Part shown: positions 1 through 6,874 of the stretch, one piece after another
Numbering within the stretch: position 1 is the first letter of the stretch
Layout: every line of letters starts with the position of its first letter
Notes under the pieces: generated by a model
Seen by the model: the letters and a program-made list of their open reading frames with translations, nothing else
Told to the model about the DNA's origin: nothing
The model's database searches: none
Source: Oxalobacteraceae bacterium
Lineage (GTDB): Bacteria > Pseudomonadota > Gammaproteobacteria > Burkholderiales > Burkholderiaceae_D
DNA: 38,079 bases
Assembly: GCA_027490725.1 (NCBI GenBank)
Contig: JAIXXN010000069.1
Span: 1-38,079, forward strand
Direction of reading: 5' to 3'
Position numbers and translations under genes: made by a program

Positions 1-539
1 ACGCTCTGGTCACCGGCCTTGATCATGGCGTCCACCAGATCGAGCTTGATGATCTTCTGCTTGCCATCGACCACCTTCAGCACTTTGCCTGCTTCCATCG
101 GGCCGCCAGAGACGAACACCACGGGAATGTTCAGGCGCATGGCAGCCATCAGCATGCCCGGCGTGATCTTGTCGCAGTTGGAGATACACACCATCGCATC
201 GGCACAGTGAGCATTCACCATGTACTCGACCGAGTCGGCGATCAGGTCGCGCGACGGCAGCGAGTACAGCATCCCGCCGTGGCCCATGGCGATACCGTCA
301 TCGACGGCGATGGTGTTGAATTCCTTGGCCACGCCACCGGCTTTTTCGATCTCGCGTGCCACCAGTTGCCCCAGATCCTTCAGGTGCACGTGACCCGGCA
401 CGAACTGGGTGAAGGAGTTCACCACGGCGACGATCGGCTTATCGAAGTCGCCATCCTTCATGCCTGTGGCGCGCCACAGGGCGCGGGCGCCGGCCATATT
501 GCGGCCGTGGGTGGTGGTGCGGGAACGGTATTGCGGCAT
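1..539 (-). CDS. ilvD: Dihydroxy-acid dehydratase, N-terminal part (gene runs off the left edge)
   Basis: Converts 2,3-dihydroxy-isovalerate and 2,3-dihydroxy-3-methylvalerate to the 2-keto acids in valine and isoleucine synthesis; cytoplasmic Fe-S enzyme. Reading the minus strand from the ATG at 539 gives 179 codons starting MPQYRSRTTTHGRNMAGARA. The stretch NSFTQFVPGHVHLKDLGQLV, the block VDDGIAMGHGGMLYSLPSRD, the cluster-binding segment CISNCDKITPGM and FVSGGPMEAGK are all very close to E. coli IlvD. The remaining two thirds lie outside the window. The gene is divergent from the LysR gene at 742, with about 200 bp between them. Confidence 0.97.
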   Translation of the reverse strand, partial: MPQYRSRTTTHGRNMAGARALWRATGMKDGDFDKPIVAVVNSFTQFVPGHVHLKDLGQLVAREIEKAGGVAKEFNTIAVDDGIAMGHGGMLYSLPSRDLIADSVEYMVNAHCADAMVCISNCDKITPGMLMAAMRLNIPVVFVSGGPMEAGKVLKVVDGKQKIIKLDLVDAMIKAGDQS

Positions 540-741
540 GCTGTCTCTCCGGTGATTCAAATGTTTCGGTAGTGCGTTTCGGGTAATTCATTGATGTGAC
601 CAGGGCGTCGTTTCAGGCAGCGCTAAGCGCCCTACGCTAGCCTGACAGATTGCCCTGCCCCTGCCACGGTGTCAAATAGTTGATTTCACCGTCTGTGATT
701 CATATAAAATATCAACGATATAAAAAACTGCTGTATCTCAT
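540..741. promoter_or_regulatory. Divergent intergenic region between ilvD and the LysR gene
   Basis: The region must hold both promoters. The half next to the LysR gene is strongly AT-rich and has a direct repeat, ATATAAAA at 702-709 and 718-725. On the ilvD side an imperfect inverted repeat pairs CAGGCAGCG (614-622) with CGCTAGCCTG (635-644), with one unpaired base. Either could be an operator for the LysR protein, since such regulators often bind between themselves and a divergent gene, but no site is proven. No clear Shine-Dalgarno sequence precedes the LysR ATG. Confidence 0.4.
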
Positions 742-1644
742 ATGAACATCGAACTGCGGCCTTTGCGCTATTTCGTCAGCGTCGCCGAAGAACTCCACTT
801 CGGCAAAGCAGCACTGCGCCTGCACATGACCCAGCCCCCCCTATCACAAGCGATCCAGGCGCTGGAACAGCAGCTCGGTGCTGCCCTGTTCGAGCGTAAC
901 CGCCGCGGCGTAGCACTGACCCCGGCGGGTCTGGCCCTGCTACCGGCGGCACGTCGCTTGCTGGCGCAGGCCCAGGATCTGGCGCCACTGGTGCAGCGCG
1001 CCGCTGCCGGTGAAGTGGGTAGCCTGACGCTGGCCTTCGTCTCCTCGGCCGATTACAGCGTGCTACCGCCCTTCCTGCGCGCCTACCGCGGCGCCTATCC
1101 GCAAGTCCAGCTCACGCTACAGGAAGCCACCTCGGATCTGCAACTCGACGATTTACTACAGGGCCGTATCGATGCCGGCCTGCTCATCCCGCCCCTGCCT
1201 GACAAGGCTAGCCGGGAGCTCGACTACCTGCCAGTACTGAACGAGCCACTGGTGCTGGCCCTGCCGGCTGGATTGCCGGGCGTGAAACGCCACGGCAAGC
1301 TGGCGCTGGCCAGCCTGCCGCCGCTGCCCCTGATTATCTTCCCGCGGGCGATTTCACCGGCGCTGTACGATGCCATCCTGTCGGTGTTTCACGACGCCGG
1401 CCTGACGCCGCAGATCGGCCAGCAGGCGATCCAGATGCAGACCATCGTCAGTCTGGTCTCGGCCGGCATGGGCATGGCGCTGGTACCGCAGTCGCTCTCC
1501 AATCTGATGCGCCCCGGAGTAGAATACCGGGCGCTGGCCGACGCCACGCCACAGGTCGAAACCGGTCTGGCATGGCGGCGCGATAACGCCTCGCCTGTCC
1601 TGCACGGCTTTTTGGAATTATTACGAAAGAACACCCTATGCTGA
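742..1644 (+). CDS. LysR-family transcriptional regulator
   Basis: A 300-residue DNA-binding regulator of the usual LysR length. The N-terminal winged helix-turn-helix (about residues 4-62) reads LRYFVSVAEELHFGKAALRL and continues through the family hallmark PPLSQAIQALEQQLGAALFERNR. A linker helix and a two-lobed effector domain (about 90-295) follow. The HTH type (HFGKAA...TQPPLSQ) is that of regulators controlling catabolic or amino-acid genes. Being divergent from ilvD, it may control ilvD or itself, but the target is inferred from position only. The stop overlaps the lgt start (ATGCTGA), so the two genes are probably co-translated. Confidence 0.93.
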   Translation: MNIELRPLRYFVSVAEELHFGKAALRLHMTQPPLSQAIQALEQQLGAALFERNRRGVALTPAGLALLPAARRLLAQAQDLAPLVQRAAAGEVGSLTLAFVSSADYSVLPPFLRAYRGAYPQVQLTLQEATSDLQLDDLLQGRIDAGLLIPPLPDKASRELDYLPVLNEPLVLALPAGLPGVKRHGKLALASLPPLPLIIFPRAISPALYDAILSVFHDAGLTPQIGQQAIQMQTIVSLVSAGMGMALVPQSLSNLMRPGVEYRALADATPQVETGLAWRRDNASPVLHGFLELLRKNTLC

Positions 1645-2489
1645 TTCACCCTATGCCTGATCCGGTCGCCCTGCATCTGGGGCCGGTGTCGATCCACTGG
1701 TATGGCCTGATGTATGTGCTGGCGTTTGGCCTGTTTATCGCACTGGGCCGGATCCGCATCCGCCAGCCGCACATCGCCGCGCAGCAGTGGCGCAAGGAAG
1801 ACCTGGATGACATGCTGTTCTACGGTATGCTGGGGGTGGTGATCGGTGGCCGCCTCGGCGAAGTGCTGTTCTACCATCCGCTCGAATACTTCGCCCATCC
1901 GCTGGAAATTTTCAAGGTCTGGAACGGCGGCATGTCCTTCCACGGCGGCTTCCTCGGTGTGCTGATCGCCATGGCCGCGTGGTCGCGCAAGGCGGGCCGC
2001 AATCTGCTCGACGTGTACGACTTCATTGCGCCGCTGGTGCCGCTCGGTTATGCCGCTGGCCGGCTCGGTAACTTCATCAATGCCGAACTGCCGGGGCGCA
2101 TCGTCAGCGATCCCAATCTGCCATGGGCCATGCTGTGGCCGGACAATGCCTATCCGCTGGCGCCGAATCCCGTGTTCCTGCAAGGGCTGCGCCATCCGTC
2201 GCCGCTGTACCAGTTACTGATTGATGGCTTGCTGGTGTTCGTGATTCTGTGGCTGTTCGCACGTCAGCAGCGTCCGCGTCTGGCGGTCGGCGCTTTCTAC
2301 ACCCTGCTATATGGCTGCGCGCGTTTCGGCACCGAATACTTCCGCACTCCGGACTGGGAGACCAGCATACTGGGCATGCCGATCACTTCCGGTCAGGTAC
2401 TCTCGCTGCCGATGGTGCTAGGCGCGCTAGCCATGCTCGCATGGGCTTACACGGTGCGACAGCAAGGCCGTCCACCCGTAAGCCGCTGA
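1638..2489 (+). CDS. lgt: Phosphatidylglycerol--prolipoprotein diacylglyceryl transferase
   Basis: Inner-membrane enzyme that transfers the diacylglyceryl group of phosphatidylglycerol to the lipobox cysteine of prolipoproteins, the first step of lipoprotein maturation. The 283-residue protein has the expected length and about seven membrane segments. The Lgt signature is visible around residues 137-156 (PLGYAAGRLGNFINAELPGR). Other conserved parts are IHWYGLMY near the N-terminus, GGRLGEVLFY, GGMSFHGGFLG and a late RFGTEYFRTPD. The start MLIHPMPDPVAL fits the family pattern MLIHPxxDPVA and overlaps the LysR stop by 7 nt, which supports ATG 1638 over the in-frame ATG at 1653. Confidence 0.97.
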   Translation: MLIHPMPDPVALHLGPVSIHWYGLMYVLAFGLFIALGRIRIRQPHIAAQQWRKEDLDDMLFYGMLGVVIGGRLGEVLFYHPLEYFAHPLEIFKVWNGGMSFHGGFLGVLIAMAAWSRKAGRNLLDVYDFIAPLVPLGYAAGRLGNFINAELPGRIVSDPNLPWAMLWPDNAYPLAPNPVFLQGLRHPSPLYQLLIDGLLVFVILWLFARQQRPRLAVGAFYTLLYGCARFGTEYFRTPDWETSILGMPITSGQVLSLPMVLGALAMLAWAYTVRQQGRPPVSR

Positions 2490-2661
2490 AGCCGTAATAG
2501 ATATTCGATAAGGTGCCGGCCAGCGCAATCGGGAAACCCAGCGCAGCGCTGGTCGCCACCGCCTGATGGATGCGCACCCCACGCCGCATCAGAAACGGCA
2601 CCAGAATCATGCCGCCACCAATGCCCAGCATGCCGGCCGCAAAGCCGCCGACGGCGCGGAT
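2484..2661 (-). pseudogene. TauE/SafE-family permease relic
   Basis: About 58 codons on the minus strand read AVGGFAAGMLGIGGGMILVP and then, after MRRGVRIHQ, AVATSAALGFPIALAGTL. The GxxGIGGGxxxVP and AVATSAAxGFPIAxAGT blocks are typical of the second half of TauE/SafE sulfite-exporter-like membrane proteins of about 250-270 residues. The first half is missing: a stop codon lies immediately upstream, at about 2662-2664, where the sequence character changes. The end is also missing, as the frame runs into the lgt 3' end. The relic is convergent with lgt. It is a remnant of a gene largely deleted, probably when the DNA to the right arrived. Confidence 0.7.
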
Positions 2662-2981
2662 TCATAACATCGCAGCATGTTTTCTCGACGCCAAAACCAG
2701 CTAGATCAATCAATCCGTACTTCCCTGGTCGCCTGGAGGTCCAGCGAGGGCATGCATGGCTCAACGATCTTATTTGCAACAGTTGCAAAGAAAAAACATC
2801 GCCAGCAACTTTATTGACGGTAGAATCAAACGCAAGCTCAGAGCTCGTCAATGATTGCAGCGTACGCATTGATTTGAGCTTGATTGAAGCCAGGCGACCC
2901 AAGTTTGTGCAGGTGAATAACGTCGAGTTGGCACCGGACTACCAGTTGCGCGCAGATTACTATACGGATGAATTGAAATAA
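2661..2981 (+). pseudogene. Truncated open frame of unknown origin
   Basis: A plus-strand frame stays open for about 105 codons to a TAA at 2979-2981 but has no start codon in its first half. It includes NPYFPGRLEVQRG, LICNSCKEK and a polar end VQVNNVELAPDYQLRADYYT before the stop. I recognise no family. The missing start and the position next to other fragments suggest the 3' end of a truncated gene. A chance open frame is possible. Confidence 0.25.
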
Positions 2982-3018
2982 ACTAAATTGTTTGTCGAGT
3001 TCCCAGTCACAGTAGCAA

Positions 3019-3141
3019 ATGCAAAAAGTAGCCCCCGCTAAGCTTGCGGAGGCAAACATTAAAGCACGTACGGCCAACGATCAACTGATTGGACTGGTAT
3101 TTACCAAGGTCCGAAGCGACCTGAAAGGCGCTTCGGATTAA
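3019..3141 (+). other. Short open frame (40 codons) of doubtful reality
   Basis: An ATG at 3019 opens a 40-codon frame beginning MQKVAPAKLAEANIKARTAN and ending SDLKGASD. It is helical and charged in character, with no family recognised and no good ribosome-binding site. An in-frame TAG lies two codons before the ATG. It may be a tail fragment of a lost gene. Its last codons overlap a perfect hairpin (3110-3137). Confidence 0.2.
3110..3137. repeat. Perfect 9-bp inverted repeat (hairpin)
   Basis: TCCGAAGCG at 3110-3118 and CGCTTCGGA at 3129-3137 are perfect reverse complements separated by 10 nt. A T-run is missing on either side, so it is a poor intrinsic terminator. It may be a stem-loop left from a lost gene or a protein-binding site. 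Confidence 0.5.
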
Positions 3142-3187
3142 GGCCAGGCCATTCACCCATATCTGGCTGACTCAACCTGGTGAATGA

Positions 3188-3784
3188 ATGGATTTGGAAA
3201 CGCACCCGAATGATCTGGCGGCCAAACAAGCAGCAGCCAACTACGCGTCAGCCCGATACACCATCATTGCACTCATTTCCGTTACTATTATCTTGGTACT
3301 TTCACGGTCAATTATCATCGACCGGTCGGTGTCCTTACCCATTCCTCAGGCGCTTGCTATCTTCCGGTCAATCGCAGATCGTGACTCGGCGTCGCACAGG
3401 GGAGTTAGCGCTTCAGATCAGTCAAGCAGATTCATCGAACCTACGGTCCCATTGCAGCAACGCCCGCTAACAGTGGTAATTCCCGGGCCTGGCGGGGCTG
3501 GTGGGGTGACCACTGCCAGGGCACAAATTGCTCACAATAATAACCATCCTGCGGCCCGCACCGTGAAGTTAATCAATGCCAGCGCCCATTGCAAGGAGCC
3601 GCGCGCAGCCTTGGCAGATGAGGCCCGAACCAGCAGTACCAAAGTGCTTGTGCCGGTTGACAGCGTGACTGTGGCGCCAAACACAATTAAATTAAAACCT
3701 CACGGCACCGTGATTGATTGGATCTCGGTTTTTCCCGGGGAAGGCATTGCGGATCATGTGTGTGGAACAGCGAGAGTTCTCTAG
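3188..3784 (+). pseudogene. Remnant of a methyl-accepting chemotaxis protein (membrane part only)
   Basis: A 198-codon frame. Residues 9-65 match the end of a chemoreceptor sensor domain and its second membrane helix: AAKQAAANYASAR, the hydrophobic TIIALISVTIILVLS, then RSIIIDRSVSLPIPQALAIF and SIADRD, which corresponds to the HAMP entry (family pattern R-S-I-x-x-P-L followed by IAxGD). After about residue 70 the frame no longer resembles a receptor. There is no signalling domain, and I recognise no family in the remaining 130 residues. The best reading is a decayed receptor gene joined to unrelated sequence. It lies just upstream of the chemosensory operon. Confidence 0.5.
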
Positions 3785-3894
3785 GCACCCAATCCGAACA
3801 AAATCAGAAAATTTAATGGCTGACTTAAAACAGCCGCGAGCACCTGGCAGCACGAATAACAAACTGGATTTTTTCTTTTTTTAGGTTGAGAGAT

Positions 3895-4272
3895 ATGGCC
3901 AAGACGATCTTAGTGGTTGATGATTCTGCAGCTTTGCGGCGGGTGGTGGCGTTGGCGCTCGTGGGTGCCGGTTATGAAGTGATTGAAGCGGGCGATGGCT
4001 TGGACGCGTTGGCAAAAACCGAGCAGTTAGCGGGAAAAAAAATTCACTTGGTCATTAGTGACGTCAATATGCCCAGGATGGATGGCATCGAGTTTGTTAC
4101 TGAACTAAAAAAACGCGTCGCCTTTAAATTTACTCCGGTCATCATGCTCACTACCGAAGGCGATGATGAAGTCAAAAATGCCGGCCGGGCGGCAGGCGTC
4201 AAGGCCTGGATTATCAAGCCATTCAATCCGGGGCAAATGTTAAATGCTGTCACAAAATTGATCCTAGCCTAA
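3895..4272 (+). CDS. cheY: CheY-type single-domain response regulator
   Basis: A 125-residue receiver with no output domain, expected to be phosphorylated by the CheA encoded two genes downstream. The acidic pocket D9/D10, phosphoacceptor D56 (in LVISDVNMPRMDG), T86 and K108 (WIIKPF) are all present. Trp105 occupies the place of E. coli CheY Tyr106, a common substitution in non-enteric CheY proteins. I chose ATG 3895 (MAKTILVVDDS) over the TTG at 3886, because the receiver fold begins right after it. It opens the chemosensory operon, 24 nt before the STAS gene. A T-rich tract lies just upstream at 3869-3882. Confidence 0.93.
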   Translation: MAKTILVVDDSAALRRVVALALVGAGYEVIEAGDGLDALAKTEQLAGKKIHLVISDVNMPRMDGIEFVTELKKRVAFKFTPVIMLTTEGDDEVKNAGRAAGVKAWIIKPFNPGQMLNAVTKLILA

Positions 4273-4296
4273 TTTCCGCGAACTTCAGGAGATCTC

Positions 4297-4599
4297 ATGC
4301 CCATCGCACCGATAGTCATTGATGGTGAGCTTACTATTGAGCGTGTAGCAGAGCTCAAATCGCAGTTTGACACTACCTTGCAAGCGGCGCGCAGCGGCGA
4401 CTGTATCGTGCTCGATATGACGGGCCTCTACAACCTCGATGGCGCGGGCTTGCAATTGCTACTCGGATTCTCACGGGCGCTGGCATCACTCGATGCCAGC
4501 TTGAGCATGCAAGGTACACCTGAGTCGTCGCTGTCATTACTGGCCGAATATGATTTGCTGGAACGCTTTTCGCAAGCGAAGCCGGTGAGCCTATCATGA
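4297..4599 (+). CDS. STAS-domain protein of the chemosensory operon
   Basis: A 100-residue single-domain protein related to anti-sigma-factor antagonists and MlaB-type STAS proteins. The start has a good ribosome site (AGGAG, ATG at 4297). The conserved loop after strand beta-3 reads LYNLDGAGLQLLLGF. In regulated STAS proteins this loop holds a Ser/Thr phosphoacceptor directly after the Asp; here it is Gly49, so the canonical switch residue is absent. It overlaps cheA by 4 nt (ATGA), implying co-translation. STAS genes recur beside cheA in several alternative chemosensory systems. Its partner could be CheA or the array, but this is inferred from position. Confidence 0.85.
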   Translation: MPIAPIVIDGELTIERVAELKSQFDTTLQAARSGDCIVLDMTGLYNLDGAGLQLLLGFSRALASLDASLSMQGTPESSLSLLAEYDLLERFSQAKPVSLS

Positions 4600-6806
4600 G
4601 CAAACCGGATGGCATGTTTGACGAAGCGCTACTGCTGTTCTTTGACGAGTCACGCGAAATGCTACAGCAGATGGAAAGCGCCCTGCTTACTCTCAAGGCT
4701 GGCCAGGGAGACATCGAGACAATTCATGCGATGTTCCGCTGCGCCCACACGATCAAGGGAACCAGCGGAATCTTCAATATGGACCGGGTGGTGAAATTTA
4801 CCCATCAGGTTGAAAGTGTGCTTGACCGCGTACGCAAAGGTAAGCTTGCGACCGACCCGGAACTTTGCGAGGTATTGTTTTCCAGTTGCGACATGATCGC
4901 TGCCTTGCTCGACCAGACTGAGCAGCATTGTCAAGATCAGGGGGCCTTGGCCGCCTGCGACGCGGCCGCCGAACTGCTCACACAGCGCCTGAGTCACTTC
5001 CTGGGTCACGTTGTTACGGCGCAAGCAACACCGGCCCCCGCCGAAGACGCGGGCCATGGAGCAGAAGCGGTCTGGCATATCTCGCTACGGTTTCATGAGG
5101 ATACTTTCCGTAATGGCTTTGATCCCCTATCGATCGTACAGTACCTGAAAACGCTAGGACAGATTGTCGGCCTGGCGGTGGTGGAAGAATGCCTGCCGGA
5201 CTGGGACAGTTTTGATCCGGAAAGTTGTAGTCTGGGCTTTGAAATTCGCTTGCGCACCGAGGCGACCAAGCTGGAGATCGAAAGCGCTTTCGAATTTATC
5301 GGCGACGACTGTACCGCACGTATTATTCCGCCAACGCGCCGCGCAGCAGATTACATTGCCCTCATGGCTCAGTTGCCGGATGAACAGCGGCTAGGCGATA
5401 TTCTGGTCGGCTGCGGGGCGCTGACGCGCGAAGCGCTCGATACTGCCTTAACGCAGCAACAGAGCGATCCCGATGCCAACAATGGACACCCGTCCAAAGC
5501 GCTGGGCGAAATCCTGGTAGAGCAAAAAAAAGTGACGCCCGAAGTGCTCGATGCCGCGCTGGACCGTCAGGCCAAGCCTGCTGCCATGCGCCAGGAAACG
5601 GGACTGTTTGTCCGCGTGCCCGCCGATAAGCTCGACGAACTCATCAATGTAGTGGGTGAACTGGTCATTTGCGGTGCGAGCGCCAGTCTCCAAGCTGAAG
5701 GACTGCAGCACAGCGGACTGATTGCAACCACACAACTATTAAGCCGTCTGGTTGAAGAAGTTCGCGATGGTGCGCTGGCACTCCGCATGGTCCGCATCGG
5801 CGAAACGTTCGTACGCTATCGCCGCGTGGTACATGATCTTTCGATGGAGCTCGGCAAAAGCGTCAAGCTCGAAATTGAAGGTGGTGACACCGAGCTCGAT
5901 AAGTCGGTGGTGGAAAAAATTGGCGATCCACTCATGCACCTGGTGCGCAATTCCCTCGATCACGGCATTGAAATGCCCGCAACGCGACTGGCCATGGGCA
6001 AGCCGGCCGAAGGGACCATCACCCTCACGGCCAAACATGATTCCGGCAATATTGTGATCCAGATTGGCGACGATGGACGCGGTCTGGATCCGGAAATGCT
6101 GCTGGCCAAAGCGCGCGAAAAGGGTCTGGTTGGCGCCGGTCAGGTTCTGACCGAAAGTGAAAAGCTTGATCTGATCTTTGCACCGGGTTTTTCTACTGCA
6201 GAAAAAGTCACCAATCTCTCGGGCCGCGGCGTCGGCATGGATGTGGTGAGGCGCAATATCGAAGCGCTGCGAGGCTCCGTAAGCCTCAACAGCGTGGTTG
6301 GTCGGGGTACGCAGATTGACATTCGCTTGCCGCTGACCCTGGCCATTATCGATGGATTTTTAGTCAAGGTCGGCCGCGGCTTCTACGTCATTCCACTGTA
6401 TTCGGTCATCGAGTGTATCGACACCGATGCGACCGAGCTACGCTTGAATGAAAAGTTTGCTGGCTACCTCAATTTGCGCGATCAGGTATTGCCATTGCTC
6501 GATTTGCGTGCCGTCTTCGCTGAACAGGGGCCATGCATGTCAAAACGCCGGATCGTGGTGGTGCAAGGTGCCGCTGGCGCTAGCGCTGGACTGCTCGTCG
6601 ATCGTTTGGAAGGCGAGTACCAGACTGTTATTAAGCCGCTGGGTAAATTGTTCCAGAATCTGCGCGGCATTAGTGGCTCGACCGTACTGGGTTCAGGCGA
6701 AGTAGCGTTAATACTCGATGTGGCGGCGCTCACCAAACTCGCCACGCAAAACGTCACGCGCGAAAGCGGCCTTGGTCACCAGAGGGAGGCGAAGCTAACG
6801 TCGTAG
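4596..6806 (+). CDS. cheA: Chemotaxis histidine kinase CheA with a MshEN-like insert
   Basis: A 736-residue kinase that phosphorylates CheY and CheB under receptor control. An HPt domain lies at about 1-130 with phosphorylated H51 (AHTIKGTSG). Residues 158-246 form an extra alpha/beta domain (WHISLRFHEDTFRNG...) where E. coli CheA has its CheY-binding P2. Residues 265-325 hold two copies of a motif like the cyclic-di-GMP-binding MshEN domain. Dimerisation (337-395), the ATPase domain (N-box HLVRNSLDHGIE at 448-459; GDDGRG at 491; GFSTAEK; GRGVGMDVVRRNI) and a C-terminal CheW-like domain (about 580-715) follow. All kinase motifs look intact. The gene overlaps the STAS gene and precedes the receptor gene by 68 nt. 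Confidence 0.97.
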   Translation: MSKPDGMFDEALLLFFDESREMLQQMESALLTLKAGQGDIETIHAMFRCAHTIKGTSGIFNMDRVVKFTHQVESVLDRVRKGKLATDPELCEVLFSSCDMIAALLDQTEQHCQDQGALAACDAAAELLTQRLSHFLGHVVTAQATPAPAEDAGHGAEAVWHISLRFHEDTFRNGFDPLSIVQYLKTLGQIVGLAVVEECLPDWDSFDPESCSLGFEIRLRTEATKLEIESAFEFIGDDCTARIIPPTRRAADYIALMAQLPDEQRLGDILVGCGALTREALDTALTQQQSDPDANNGHPSKALGEILVEQKKVTPEVLDAALDRQAKPAAMRQETGLFVRVPADKLDELINVVGELVICGASASLQAEGLQHSGLIATTQLLSRLVEEVRDGALALRMVRIGETFVRYRRVVHDLSMELGKSVKLEIEGGDTELDKSVVEKIGDPLMHLVRNSLDHGIEMPATRLAMGKPAEGTITLTAKHDSGNIVIQIGDDGRGLDPEMLLAKAREKGLVGAGQVLTESEKLDLIFAPGFSTAEKVTNLSGRGVGMDVVRRNIEALRGSVSLNSVVGRGTQIDIRLPLTLAIIDGFLVKVGRGFYVIPLYSVIECIDTDATELRLNEKFAGYLNLRDQVLPLLDLRAVFAEQGPCMSKRRIVVVQGAAGASAGLLVDRLEGEYQTVIKPLGKLFQNLRGISGSTVLGSGEVALILDVAALTKLATQNVTRESGLGHQREAKLTS

Positions 6807-6874
6807 CAAAGCAGTGGGTTGGACATGGCGATTTTCAGAATGAGCAATTCAAACAAGTTTTTTCGGGGGCAACC

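Noticed and set aside
1389..2195. 268-codon minus-strand frame across the LysR-lgt junction
   Set aside because: Antisense to two well-supported genes and without recognisable motifs.
3785..3894. Sigma-28 or sigma-54 promoter before cheY
   Set aside because: No match to TAAA-N15-GCCGATAA or to TGGCAC-N5-TTGC was found in the leader; the operon promoter remains unidentified.
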